From Spongospora subterranea (lineage: Eukaryota; Endomyxa; Phytomyxea; Plasmodiophorida; Plasmodiophoridae), in assembly GCA_900404475.1 (NCBI GenBank), contig OUQQ01000082.1, positions 1 through 64,000 of the forward strand: a stretch of 64,000 nucleotides of DNA, given 5' to 3'. The position numbers were made by a program, and so were the translations under genes. The notes beneath the pieces were generated by a model. The model searched no databases. It saw only the letters and a list, made by a program, of their open reading frames with translations, and was not told where the DNA came from. The first letter of the stretch is position 1. Each line of letters begins with the position of its first letter. Below are positions 10,502-23,176 of this stretch, piece after piece.

Positions 10502-13181
10502 ATGTCGCGTTCAATGATTCGAAATATCATCCTAGGCTCTGCAGCGGTCGCTCTAGCCTCTGGTGGCATGGCTATGTCCGATAACCTATCCGGTATGGAC
10601 CTAACCACAGCTGAAGCAGTTCCCACAACTTGCACAGCCTCTCAAATGTCGGCAATGTACAACAACTGCCTGTCTCAATGCGAGCAGACGACGCCATCTT
10701 CGATGATCGACTGCAATGACGTCACTACACGCTATCAGATCGTGAAATGCGCCGCATTAGCTGACGAATGTGATAAGACCCCCGGTAAGCCGGTATCCAA
10801 CGTCGTCCGTCAAGCAGAAGTTGCACGCCTCAACGATGTCTGCTCAAACGCATCGACTTTCCGCATGGCTGATGTCACTCTGGTCTTCGCAACAGCGTCC
10901 GATGTCGCCAATTCTATCGCCGCACAAGAGCAAATTGGAATGCTTTCTCAGAACGGCAACCTTTTGGCCAACGCTACATCATTCGACAATTTCGGAGTCA
11001 CTGGCAGCACCTTGCCCAATCATGGCAACAAACAAGGTCAATACCGCTCACAACTGGATGGGTCTATTGCGTTCGGGCCAAGCGCAGGTCAAGATTTCGG
11101 CCTTGAACTTCGCGGTGCCAAGGGCGGTATGTTGTCTGACCTGGATTCTCCACGCCTGGGAAGACCACAAATGCCAGGCGTCACTAGCCAAGTCAGTCGT
11201 CGTGGCAATGGCAAAGGCGGCCTTTATGGAAGCACCGGTTCTACTCCAGATATGACCGGATTCGTTGACCAGAATGGAACTTACTGGCCAGTCGATTTGG
11301 ACAACAACGGTACTACTTCCTCCGAGTTTGGCGGCGACTTCGAACTCGTTAAGGGGTCAAGACCAACCATTGACCGTAAGACTCGCACAAACAATGGGGT
11401 TGAACAGATCGACATCGTTTTCGGTACCGGGTCTGGAGATGACGACAACAGCAACTCATTCGGAAAAAGCGAATACTACGAGAACGGCAAGATCAAAAGA
11501 GCCGGCAAATTCGGTGACCTCTTCGGGAAAGGCAATGGAGCTGGAAATGGCGAAACCTACGGCAGAGGCAATGGTGCTGAAATTGACCTTGATATCATTG
11601 TTACTAATGGTGGTAAAAACGGAACTGGTCAAGGCGTCGGGACTGGAACCGGAAAATATAACGGAAATGGAGGAGTTTACGGCAACGGCAACGGGTCTGG
11701 CAACGGCAACGGGTCTGGCAACGGCAACGGATCTGGCAACGGCAACGGATCTGGCAACGGCAATGGATCAGGCAACGGCAACGGGTCAGGCAACGGCAAC
11801 GGATCTGGCAGCGGCTACGGTTACGGATCTGGCAACGGCAACGGGTCTGGCAACGGCAACGGGTCAGGCAACGGCAACGGATCTGGCAACGGCTACGGCT
11901 ACGGATCTGGCAACGGCAACGGATCTGGCAACGACAACGGTTACGGATCCGGCAATGGAAACGGCAACGGTTCGGGCAACGGCAACGGCGACGGATCTGG
12001 CTACGGTTACGGCGTCGGGTCTGGAAACGGCAATGGCGTCGGATCTGGAAACGGCGTCGGATCTGGAAACGGCAACGGCGTCGGATCTGGAAACGGCAAT
12101 GGCGTCGGATCTGGCAACGGCGTCGGTGTTGGATCTGGCAACGGCAACGGTGTTGGATCTGGCAACGGCAACGGTGTTGGATCTGGCAACGGCAACGGTG
12201 TTGGATCTGGCAACGGCAACGGTGTTGGATCTGGCAACGGCAACGGTGTTGGATCTGGCAACGGCAACGGTGTTGGATCTGGCAACGGCAACGGTGTTGG
12301 ATCTGGCAACGGCAACGGTGTTGGATCTGGCAACGGCAACGGTGTTGGATCTGGCAACGGCAACGGTGTTGGATCTGGCAACGGCAACGGTGNNNNNNNN
12401 NNNNNNNNNNNNNNNNNNNNNNNNNNNNNNNNNNNNNNNNNNNNNNNNNNNNNNNNNNNNNNNNNNNNNNNNNNNNNNNNNNNNNNNNNNNNNNNNNNNN
12501 NNNNNNNNNNNNNNNNNNNNNNNNNNNNNNNNNNNNNNNNNNNNNNNNNNNNNNNNNNNNNNNNNNNNNNNNNNNNNNNNNNNNNNNNNNNNNNNNNNNN
12601 NNNNNNNNNNNNNNNNNNNNNNNNNNNNNNNNNNNNNNNNNNNNNNNNNNNNNNNNNNNNNNNNNNNNNNNNNNAACGGCAACGGCGTCGGAACTGGCAA
12701 CGGCGTCGGATCTGGCAACGGTGTCGGAACTGGTATCGGCAACGGAGTCGGAACTGGCAACGGCAACGGCGTTGGAACTGGCAATGGCAATGGCGATGAA
12801 ACCTATGGAAAAGGAACCGGCTCAGGCAAAGGTGTTGGAACGGGCAAAGGGTCAGGCAAGTCCGGCAAAGGAGCTGGTCGTGGTTCAAACGAGGAGGAAC
12901 GCGGTGACGGTAAAGGCGCGGGATCCGGTAAAGGACACGGCAAAGGATCCGGCGGCAAAGGATCCGGTGTTACCGACTACACCTGGGACAACGCAGGCAA
13001 GAAGCCGGCGACCACACCGTTCATCACTGTTGCAGGAACCGGCGCTAATGGAACTAGTTCTTATAACAACACCAAGTTCCATGGAAATTCGACTTCAGGA
13101 AAGCCAAACTCGGTCGCCCGTATGGTCCCTGCCATATCAGCTGTTGCTGTTATCGCATTGACGGCATTCTTCTCGTTTTAA
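10502..13181 (+). CDS. Secreted Gly/Asn/Ser-rich repeat protein, probable surface or wall protein
   Basis: Residues 1-25 look like a signal peptide (basic start, then [16 protein letters not shown]). A region with about eight Cys follows (residues 35-120), probably disulfide-bonded. Then come about 170 residues of mixed sequence and a long array of GSGNGNG and GSGNGNGV units that runs into the assembly gap. After the gap the array continues as [12 protein letters not shown], then a Lys/Gly-rich segment ([14 protein letters not shown]) and a C-terminal hydrophobic stretch ([19 protein letters not shown]), which could be a GPI-attachment signal or a membrane anchor. The frame after the gap differs from the frame before it. 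Because the gap size is only an estimate, this is probably not a real frameshift. AATAAA at 13233 may be the poly(A) signal. No homologue is recognised. Confidence 0.8.
11685..12760 (+). repeat. Intragenic tandem repeat array (24-bp unit) with assembly gap
   Basis: From about 12129 the unit GGATCTGGCAACGGCAACGGTGTT repeats essentially perfectly to the N-run at 12393. The earlier part (11685 on) uses shorter degenerate units based on GGATCTGGCAACGGCAAC. Perfect copies next to the gap imply recent expansion, and the true length is unknown. Confidence 0.95.
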
Positions 13182-13381
13182 ACGAACTTTAATCGTAACT
13201 GTGAGCACCATAATCTATAAATTTTGGAGCTAAATAAAATAGCGATTTAACGCCTTTTAACACGATAGATGGACAAATATAATTCGTTTATTGAGCAATT
13301 TTGTAGAGTCGGTATACATGGGCAAATCTGGGAGTTTGGATCTATTCCCATTCGGTCTATAAAAGCTTTATGAGAAATGTT

Positions 13382-16300
13382 TTACGAAATAACAGAGATT
13401 ATTACAGTCCCGGGAGGTTTCGCTGTGATGTCGTAGCATACTCGAGCGATCTCCGGCATGCCGTCAAGGATTCGCTCAACAATTTCGGTCAACCTATCGA
13501 CGATCAGAAAAATCGGTGTAAAAAGGGCGCGTCACCATACACAGTCTCTGGAAAATGTTGTCCAGGTACGGCCGGAATACCCGTCATGAAGTCGTCCGTG
13601 ATGAAGGCACGAACCGCGATACACCGTTTCCCAGGGATGCCGCAATTGGCAGGGAATAAGATCACGGGGACCTGCGATAATGATCGCTGCAGATTGTTGG
13701 AACAAAGAACATCGTTCACGCTGAACACAATGGCCAACCACATTCACCATCCAACCAACAACGGAATCGCAACCACGATTTACATTTTATCTGCAGCTCG
13801 GACGAGGGAAATCTCTTCGGGGGAAAGAGTCGATGGAGTGATGGTCAGTGGTAACGCTGCAATATCGGCCACGTTACCACGTGCCGGAAACATAAACACG
13901 ACCCGGTTTACACGGTGGACTTGTTTCGGAATAATTCTCGCAAGCGATATCAGCTAATGAAGTAAAGTTGTTGAAAACAAGATTTGGTCGCAACCGAAGG
14001 GACGTTACCGTGGGCCAATCACGAGAAGACGAATTACAAGTTAGAGCAACTGCTGAGGCGTATGAGCGACCATCGCCCTGAACTCCCACAGTCCGGATCG
14101 CCAACAGATGAGCCTGGACGCCTAAAACAGGTTCTCGTAAAAAACCAGTTCAACGATTTTTACAAGTGCGTAAAATTAAACGGAAAAGCAAACAAATAGC
14201 GACAGCGAATGCATCAAGGGATATGCGTTGGCATTAAATACCGTCTTTGGAGAATTGTGCAAGTTGAGCAATGACCTTCTCCGAATCCTGAGGAAGGAAT
14301 GGAGAATCTGTGCACAGAATGCGAATAGCCAAACCCGGTCCAGGAAATGGTTGACGCCAAACCTATGATTTGCGAGAATAAGTGCTTGCTGACACACGTG
14401 AAGTACAAAGTGATACGAGAGATTCTGGGAGTCCAAGTTCAAGACCCAAAGCGCGAACTTCGTCCTTGTGATAATCCTGTAACGGCTCTACGATGCGACC
14501 ATTGCGGCGTAGCTCGCGTACAATATGCGTATCATTGTGATGAGTTTTGATAACCTGGGATGCCGTACCAATAGCTGGACTGAACAAGACATGACAAACA
14601 TCGGCATCGTCGAAACAGAATACTACCAGTAAACCGACCTTCCTGATTCAATTAAATCAGGCCGCAGCGACCCTATGGGAAAAAACACAATCATTTAACA
14701 AGTTCCGATCTGAATTTGTACTAAATCATAGATGGAAAATCGGCTGGCCACAGTCAAATCAACGCTGTAGCAGTTTCGGCGGCCATTCAAAGGCAAAAAC
14801 AAAAAAAAAGCAAATATTTAAAGATGGAACGTTTCCGTTGATTTTGAACTCCTAAGTCAGATGATAAGAAGACGATACCTTGAGCGAGAATGCATTTATC
14901 TGAATCTAATCCAAGGCGCTTCAGTTCGTCGTCGCAGACGGCCATGAACGTGTCCCCGATGATCACGCGTTTCGTCTCTGGGTCGAGTGACAAGCGAAGC
15001 GGCCCGGTACGAACCCCATTGATCAGAGTGGTGGCGTTGGCAAAGCGTTCAGTTGCGTCGACGCAATGCAGCCGCAGGCCAAGAACCGATAACGCCTTGA
15101 CGACCGCTTCGCTCTCTTCATGTCTCATGAACCCGGTGTTCACGTGCAAGGCGTATATTCGTTCAGGAGAAATTGCCTAATCAAAAGATTCACCAACAGA
15201 TCCGGACCAGGAAACATAGCGATTTTGGAAAAGAAACAGTTTAATGGTGGCATGGCAATAGTAGTTTAATGGTGGCATGGCAATAGTAAGCCAGAGTTTG
15301 AAAACGCCGATTTGAATAAACTACAGGAATGAAAAACTGATCGTCGTCAACAGCAAAACCGCAATGAGAAAGCTTTGATCAGTTGTAAAGAATATATGTA
15401 TCATGAAAAACAAGAAATACAAGTGGAAAGGCTGGCGAAAAACTGAGTACAAATTACCTTAGAGAGTAGGGCACAGACGACAGTTGAATCGACACCACCG
15501 CTGGCCAGAACCAGTACGGGCAACGTATCGCCGACTTTGGCTCGGATATAGTCTATGGCCGTCAACTGCCGGCAGAGCGGCGTGTACGACTGGCGACAGC
15601 CGCAAACGTTCATCAAGAAGTTGGCAAACATGGCAGGACCGTGCGCCGTCAAGTTTACTTCCGCTGTTGGACAGATTCACAAATTAGCGAAGAGAGACGA
15701 TTTCAGATTTGCAACCGAATATTGAAAGATAATAACATTGAATAGAATATGGAAGCACAACATACTAATACATGGAATAACGTTGAACACCAATTAGCCA
15801 CGTGTTGATCTTGTAGAAAATAAAAAATTAAGCAGGCCCCATTTGAATTGGTTCGTCATCTTCTTGTTCGGCTCTTTGGGTAACCGATGCAAAACGATTT
15901 ACGAACAAAAATCAAAAAGGATATTGAAGATAGTGTAATATCATACGATGGAATTGTACACCGTATATGGGCAATGATCGATGAGCGATACCAACGATAA
16001 TGTGTGGCGGGTCTACCGATCGAGCAGTCACCTCATAATCATCGCTCAATTGTCCAATACTGTCCCCGTGTGTTAACAACACCGATGTTGGCGACTCAAT
16101 TCCGCTCCAAAGCTGACAGCTGCGTTCTGTAGATACACACATCAGCGCCAACGCTCGTGAAGACCTTTACAACATAAATCACACCTAAATCAATATTGAA
16201 TACGCCGTCTTCGCGAACCTCCTTACGCTCCTAAAAGTCCTTCAAGTAAATCTACAGCTTTCCATTGATCGTTTGAAATAATAAAACTAAATGTTTTCAG

Positions 16301-16876
16301 AACCAAATTCAGATCAAATTGCCTTGACGAGAAAAAAAATCAGGGTCAAACTCATGATGAAACTAAACAAATAAACAAGAAACGGAGTCGATTCATTTGT
16401 GATTTCCAGTTTGTGGAGACGGTCCCAGGAACTGACCATGGTGCCACCAGCAACTACATTCAGCAATTGCATTCCTGGAGCACACAGAATTGGTGATTTG
16501 ATGACCGGTCACCATACCGACATATGAATTACCATAACAGATGCCAAGGATTGGCTTACACTTGACGATGTCGGAATCGAATAATTGGGCCAGTGCTGGA
16601 TCATCAACAAGACTATTGGGACCACCAGATATGATAACTCCTTTATACCGATCAGCGCTGATCTCATTCAATCTCGTACCAAACGGCATGATCTCTGCAT
16701 GAAATTAACCGATATCAACCATGCTGGAATAATACTGAGGTCGTGTCAACGACAACAAACAGACCTGATCGAACATTGAGCTCTCTAACACGGCGGTCAA
16801 TAACTTTACAGTATTGAGCGCCAGCGTCCAGTATAACTATTATGTCCTCATCACTGTCGGACGATAAAGGGCCCAT
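13382..16876 (-). CDS. guaA/GUA1: GMP synthase (glutamine-hydrolysing)
   Basis: Converts XMP, ATP and glutamine to GMP, the last step of guanine nucleotide synthesis, in the cytosol. About ten exons. The class I amidotransferase half shows VILDAGAQY at the start, the nucleophile Cys in GICYGMQ (split by an intron between G and M), THGDS, and VQFHPE (split inside Pro). The synthetase half shows the P-loop [12 protein letters not shown], then [28 protein letters not shown] and REL. The dimerisation domain has [37 protein letters not shown] and KPPGT near the end. The last residues (after PPGT) differ from the usual EWE, so the last splice may be mis-modelled. The lack of a visible insertion suggests the shorter bacterial/fungal form of about 525 aa. 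The start at 16876 is the Met just before the Ser/Asp-rich leader; one at 16948 is also in frame. Confidence 0.93.
15238..15287. repeat. 25-bp tandem duplication inside a GMP synthase intron
   Basis: Two exact, adjacent copies of a 25-nt unit that starts AGTTTAATGG and ends CAATAGT. They lie in the intron between the P-loop exon and the HVNTGFMR exon, so they do not affect the protein. Confidence 0.9.
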
Positions 16877-17360
16877 CTCGAAATACCCAGGTCGAACAGC
16901 TGAGAATATTGACAAGGTGAACGGGAGCGCAGATCCCCAACAAGTCACTCCGACGCGTCCGGACGCCGCCGTCCCGCAACTGCCAACTGGAACTGGAACT
17001 GCACACTGTGCGCAGTCCGTGACCTGTTACACCTGTTACTGTCAATGACGATGGTACAGGATCAGCGATCCTTCATAATCTAATACACTTAGGGATGTTG
17101 CCCAAACAATCACATTATTTGGAGGGTTACAACCGTTTTTGTTGGAAATGAACGGTTTCTAAATCGAGACACGAACTCTCTCGGTTGGTGTATGTCTGCG
17201 TTTGCTCTTAGCAATTGATCATTCAAAACATCAGCGTCGACTCAAAACTCACTGTAAAATCGGTAAAACTTTCTAGTAGGTACCGGCAGGAATAATTTTG
17301 CTTGATTTATTTTCAAAAGTCCCAGTTGAAAGTGAATATTGTCTGACTGGTCTATTTTAT

Positions 17361-17603
17361 CTAAAACCACTTTAATACACTGTCAACGTTCACGAAAGTT
17401 GTCGTCGGCTCAAGTTTTTGTGCAATAGGAATCTGATCAATATTTCCTCTTTGGCAATGAGATAGTAAATTAATTGCTTGCTTTTTCAAAGCGATGAAAA
17501 CGTACGGGTCTCGGTACGTGCGAAGGGTCGCGTGCGAACAGTCAAGCCCCGACAATTCAACGGCTTCAAAATGCTGTCTTGTTTCGAAAACATAACTCGA
17601 CAC
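17361..17603 (-). CDS. Hypothetical 80-aa protein
   Basis: A single open frame starting MSSYVFETRQHFEAVELSG, with a balanced composition that reads like a real protein. I recognise no domain. It lies upstream of and on the same strand as GMP synthase. It could be a small gene or one exon of a longer one; no clear splice partner was found. Confidence 0.3.
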   Translation of the reverse strand: MSSYVFETRQHFEAVELSGLDCSHATLRTYRDPYVFIALKKQAINLLSHCQRGNIDQIPIAQKLEPTTTFVNVDSVLKWF

Positions 17604-18097
17604 GAACTTGTTTAATTAGTGTAAGCTGACGCGAATGCTTTCTTTATACAAAGGAAAATGTTGGCCAACATTTACGTTCTAAGGTCGATACGCTATTTGG
17701 CGATATCACCAAATGCAGCTGCACCTGTCTTCCCGTCACCATATATTACTTCGCAGCTATCGTTAAATCTCGTCTTCTAAGTAGTCGTTCTTGTTGGCAT
17801 AAATTGTGTGTTTATGTGTGTGTTCCTATGGTTTCAGTGGCCAAGGGTGTGTTACGATGTATTCTCTCTACGTCGGGATTGCCAACTGGTAACGTTTAGG
17901 TTGACTCACTGGCGTTGAGTCAATGAGTTGATCAACACATAGAGCGGATGAAACATATCTAGTGGAAGTCCAGCCGATGGCGTGACATCACTGCCAATTA
18001 AAGTTTCGATCATTATTCTATTGACGCTTTACCGTCGTCGTTCTCGTTCCCAATTATATTTTTATACGTGCTCATAAGACACTGATCGTTCTCCATA

Positions 18098-18631
18098 ATG
18101 CCGAGCACCGCCCTATCCAACGCGGCTTTGGTCGCATTACACCGAGATTCTCGCTGCCGCATTGGCGACCAAATAAAATCGCCATCAAACCCACCCACCC
18201 AGAACGGGAAATACAAGACGGAAATGTGTCGTCTATGGTCAGAGCATAAGCAATGTCCATATCAGCTGAAATGTCAATTTGCACATGGGCCAGAAGAATT
18301 GCGACCTGTTATAAGACATAATCTATACAAAACCGAAAAGGTAATCCAATCCACACGTTGGTCAATTCGCAAATTTTGACGCGACGATTAGTGCAGGAAA
18401 TTCCATGAAGAAGGCGTTTGTTCGTTTGGGTCACGATGCGTATTCATACATAAGGAGGCGGTCGCATTGCCGAACATCGCGTCACGGGTTGCGTTGCCAA
18501 CCGTGCCGCCGTTCCCCAACACGATGTCGCCGCAGGAATTCCTGGAGACATTAAAACTCGGGTCAATCAGACTGGACACCCTCCTTCGTCCATCGGTCTT
18601 CACGTCCGATTTATATCCACAAAAACACTGA
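18098..18631 (+). CDS. Tandem CCCH zinc finger protein (TIS11/tristetraprolin type)
   Basis: Proteins with this double finger bind AU-rich elements in mRNA 3' UTRs and promote decay. Exons 18098-18340 and 18392-18631 (51-nt intron) give 160 aa. Finger 1 is YKTEMC-x8-C-x5-C-x3-H (about residues 45-63). Finger 2, split off by the intron, is YKTEKC-x8-C-x5-C-x3-H. The linker between fingers is 18 residues, the canonical spacing, and both YKTE leaders are intact, so RNA binding should be preserved. The remaining N- and C-terminal parts are short and disordered, and the protein is much smaller than animal TTP. Its stop lies 58 nt from the convergent WH2 protein stop. Confidence 0.9.
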
Positions 18632-18689
18632 TAAAACTCGCGTTTTCTTTTTTAATTTTTTCCTTTTATGAAATGGAGTCGACGACCCT

Positions 18690-21600
18690 CTATTTAGCAT
18701 TTTCGTTGACGCGTTTCTTCCTGGCTTCGGCCTTCTGCGCCACAATCTGTGCCTGTTGTGCCAGATAATTTCAAGGATGATCAAGCGGCCGGATACGATG
18801 AGCTTACAATATTCATCATTCCCATTAAGCCCATCGGTCCCTTATCCGAAACGGTGCTGCTGGACGAATTTTGGAGCGTTCGCTCGCTGGCTTTCTTGAG
18901 CTTGGGTCTGTCTCGTATTGCAGCCATCAGATCAGCCTGACTATCGCCATGAATTAGCTCTGGTCTCACACCAGGGCCGTCCGTCTTCTGTGCTCAGTTT
19001 ACGGTTGGTCAATAAAATCGGCCAAAACCGAATTAACATCACCTTCAGCGCTGGTTTGGCGCGTAGCGCCGCCATGAGATCGACAGGTGAAGATGACGGT
19101 GGAGGAGCCATCGCAATTGGAGGCGGAGGTGGAGGTGGGACGCCAAGGGACGGCGGAGGTGGAGGTGGGATGCCAAGGGGCGGCGGTGAAGGTGCAGCAG
19201 GCAGAAAAGAAGTAGGTGGAGGCGCCATGGTTGAAGGTGACTGAACATGAAGGGATGGCGTAGCCGATAAGGTCAACAGCCTTTGTTCAACGGACGATAG
19301 TTTCTCTTCGGCGAGTTTTCGTTGGTTTCTTTCATTCGCTAACTGCAACTCGTATCCGGCGATAATTCGGGCCTTTTCATCTTCGTGGGTTTTCGTAACG
19401 TCCGACACGGTGTCGACTGACGAGAGTTTCTGTTCGGCGTTGATCCGTTGAACTCTCTCATTGTCAAGCCTTAGTTCGTAATCCGCGATCATCTTCACCT
19501 TGTCGTTTTCGTATGTTTCCGTCACAACATTGACAGCTGTGGAAGCGGTGGCGGCAGAATTGGCATTAGCCAGACGTAACTCATACTGAGCGCGAACCAG
19601 ATCGATGGCCTTCGACAGCTCCTCACTGAACTTCGCTTTCAATGTAGCGACGTCTCGAGCATGCGTCGTGGCCATGTCAGTGATATTCTGATGGCAGGGT
19701 TTCAGTTTCCCTAGGTGTAACAAAAAGTATCGCCATTCCAACAACCTGTTGTAACGCACTCATGGCGTTACTATCACACGTGGCCCCTCCCGATTTTCTC
19801 AGATGAGCGATCTCCGCTTTGGCGTGTTTCAGCGATCGATGTTCTTGTTCTAGTTGACCTGAGGACAACATTGTTATCCAAACGAAGATGGGATTGTCGG
19901 TCAATGAGGGAGGTTTGAACAACTTTGTAGCGATGATAAGCGCTCCTCATATTCCTGGCGTAAGCGGCCCTCAGAGTTGATCACCTCGGCCTTCAACCGC
20001 TCTCGCACATCCACTGATGACCGTTTGATCATCGCTTTCTGATTATCCTGTTTCAGGCGCGCTATCTCGTCTTGATATTCTCTCAGCGTCGCCTCTTGCG
20101 ATTCACGAAGAATCCGTAGATCTGTTTCATGTGCGCTATCACGGTCAACAAGTTAATCACTCAACGAATGAACACCAAACCCATCTCAGATTACCTTCTA
20201 TTCGCACAGGGATCTGTAATCATGTTCAGTTCATCGTTGGATTTCTGTTCCAGCTCGATCTGTAGTTTGCTCAATGCGGTGCGCTGCTTCTCTAGCTCTT
20301 CTGAGGTTTCCCTGCGATAACGCTGAGCAGTGGAATCGACGGATCTCGATCCTGTACCTGATCCGTTGCTCATAAATGGCGTCCGATATTCGTTTGGCGT
20401 CTTCTAATTCTGCCACCTGAACGATATTGTCAGAATGACAACCGTGGAACTTGGCGGTTTCCAACTTTTTTCATAAAACGATCCCGTTCTGCCTCAACGG
20501 CGGCGCTGATTTGGACGTCCTCTTCAGACCTTTTCATGGCTTTCTTCAGTTCAACTATGGTGTTCTCCAGGGCAGCTCGCTCTTCCATTCTTGCTTCGTT
20601 GAGCACTCCTTGAATCTGTAATACCGATCAGAACACCATTGCGTTGATTTCCTCTGATCAAAACAATGAACAGGTACTTTGAGCAGTTCTTTATGTTTTC
20701 GATTAAATTCTTCAGTTTCCTCCTTATGACGCTCTTTGATTTTATTCTGTTCTTCTGTCCGTTGTTTCTCCTCGGATCTCAGTTTCTGTTCGAGCACATG
20801 ACGCATATGCTGCAGTTCGGTCTCGAACTCCCTTCGAAGATGTTGCTCTCGTGACGACTGCTCATCAACCTGAAACTCCACTTGAGGATTCGTGGTCAAA
20901 CCTGTTTCCTGTGGACCAACCTGTTGGTCTCGAGCTTCGGCGCTATTGCGTTCAAGCTCTTCCCTCACGGTTTTCAGTTCGACTTCAAATTTCTGACGTA
21001 GTGTCGTCTCCAACTCCAAAGAATTACCTATTATGTACTTATAACTCATCGATGATGTTGATTAACGTATAGGCATTACCCAACGATTGAACTTTCGCCA
21101 CCTCAGATTCAAGCGTCAATCTGAGCTGATCTTCACGCTCCAGCGCTTCCGATTGCAACGCCGCCGCCTTCGACGCCAGATCAAGTTCGAACTGTCTCTT
21201 GAGTTGATCCAATTCTAATTGGCATTGTGCAGTGACCTGATCTCTGTCAAAACCGTTAAAATCATCCCATTCCATTAACTGAAGATTAGGAGGTTCCTAC
21301 GATATTTCTTTCTTTGCAATCTCGGTTTGCGTGCGAACCTGGTCAATCGCGCGTTGGTCAGCTTCTAATCGAATTCTGACACGACAATTCAACGGCAGCG
21401 CTGACGCAATGATCGCGACATTTACCGCTCCTTCTCGACGGCCAGTTGCATTCGCGTCTCTTGCCGTACCCGGTCAAGATCATCGTTCTCACGAGCGTCA
21501 CGACTGCTCCTAGTTTTGGACTCGAGCTCGGCGATCCTCGCTAACGCCTTCTCCAGATTACGACTTCGCTCCGCTTCGATCTGTTCGCTCTCTAACTGCA

Positions 21601-23176
21601 TCTGCCGTTTACGCTCTTTCAACGCGACCTGTCATCCCGTTCGTCAATATTCCATTTCTGTACAGTTCTAGGAAAGATTTCATCTGAAACGTAAAGCGAA
21701 CGAAATTACATTACATTTACGCTGGTTCGTTACAGTGTTTGGCCAGCGATGTATCAAACTGACTCAATTGTGACAGCCCGATATTTTTAGTGTGCGTTAC
21801 TGGGCCAGTCGTATGTTGAATGCAAGGTAACATGTGTGACGCTGATGAAAGCGTTGGACAAAACTGTGCTGGTGGTGTATATTTACATCGGCAGCGGTGG
21901 ACAACTGCAACAGTTCCGCCTGGTGCTGGGAGCGGAGCCGCTTCTCCAGCTCGGCGTTGGACTGGGCGATCGCCCTCTGCTGTTCCGTGATGGCATTCAG
22001 TCGAGCTGCTTCAACCTAAATTGACGTCGTGGTTCAGTCTATCCTTATACGCCCGTTGCAGTTGTCCAACGTTTTTCAACTCAATGGCGTTTTCCAATTC
22101 GATGCGTTTCAATGCAGATCGTGCCTCGTGCAACTCCAACTGCGATTTTTGCTTCTCTGTTTGCAACGCGTTCAGCGTGGACTTGTCGGCCGCTTGCAGT
22201 TTTTCCAATTCAGTGATGCGCTCGGCGCTGGCTTTCTCCAGCAAAACCTGTTCCCGTTTTAATTCATATACTTGCCTGAAATCGATTCACAATCAGGTTT
22301 TCTCAATATTCCACAACTTTGGCCAATCTACGTTTGTAAATTGATTGACGATTGTCTTCTTCGCGCCTGTTGTGCTGATTGCATTAGTGATGAATCCAGC
22401 GGTTCTCCACCGTGTTGAGGCTCCACCAAGACAATCGCCATCTTCGCTGCGACATTATCCAGTTCGAGTTTGGCCAGATTGCTCTGCTCGATACTGGAAT
22501 GGTCAGTAATGGGAACCGCCGTCTGCAATCGTGGCAGATGCGGCGCGATCACCGCCGAGTACGACGCCAGCGACGACAGACATGCGACCACGCGACTAGG
22601 ACGTCGATTGTCAAACAGGTCAGCGGCTTGAATAACCTATTATTGATCACGATCGGCAACCCAATCTGCAATACAGCATACGACAGTTCACCTCGTGTTT
22701 CGGAACTCCCAGAGCTCGTGCTCCTAAAACAAACCTGGACACCAGACAGTTGTATTCAACATGAGTCAATTTCTGGAACAAACTCAGATTCGCCAGCTGA
22801 AAATCAAACAAATGGTTTGAAAGTTGTGGTTTCAAATAGATTCACGTGAAAAAAACTCATTGGCAGACCAAATGAGGCGAACTCAGCTCGAGTTTGAGAA
22901 CGTTACTGACCTCCCGATGTTCTCGAGTTCCAGAAACGGTTGATTTGCTCGATTGATTTTTTTTATCAAATCCGGTCGGATTTTGTTCAGTAATATACAG
23001 AGATCAACGCCGCTTTTCAGAGCGGTGCAGATATCGTCATGTGCCAGTTTCGTGCCAAGGACCGATTCGACCCAGGCGCGAACAGCGGCGACCTCGGTGG
23101 GGTCCGCCTTGTCTGACACGCTGGAGGAAGCCGCCGCATGTGGAACAGGAGGCATCGCCTTAGCTGGACCTCGCAT
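18690..23176 (-). CDS. Calponin-homology / coiled-coil / polyproline / WH2 actin-binding protein
   Basis: Probably an actin organiser that links filaments (CH) with monomers (WH2). A type-3 (SM22/calponin) CH domain spans the first exons (23176 to about 22560): AVRAWVESVLG, LKSGVDLCILLNKIRP, then LGVPKHE and ADLFDNRRPSRVVACL. About 700 residues of Glu/Lys/Arg/Gln-rich coiled coil follow in many exons (22560-19270), then a polyproline block (PPPPPSLGVPPPPPPP) and two WH2-like motifs: DLMAALRAKPALK just before a 58-nt intron and DLMAAIRDRPKLKK just after it. A short last exon (GCACAG..., stop TAG at 18690-18692) ends in a basic helix, AEARKKRVNENAK. Internal exon borders in the coil were not all resolved, and one CH-domain junction near 22800 appears to add about 20 residues. 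Confidence 0.75.

Noticed and set aside
12393..12674. True frameshift in the repeat protein
   Set aside because: The change of frame coincides with an N-run of estimated length, and both sides are otherwise open and repeat-consistent.
12007..12888. Long minus-strand Pro/Leu-Pro and Ala/Val-Arg-Ser repeat frames across the array
   Set aside because: They are antisense shadows of the Gly/Asn repeat array and include N-run codons. The plus frame has the signal peptide and C-terminal anchor.
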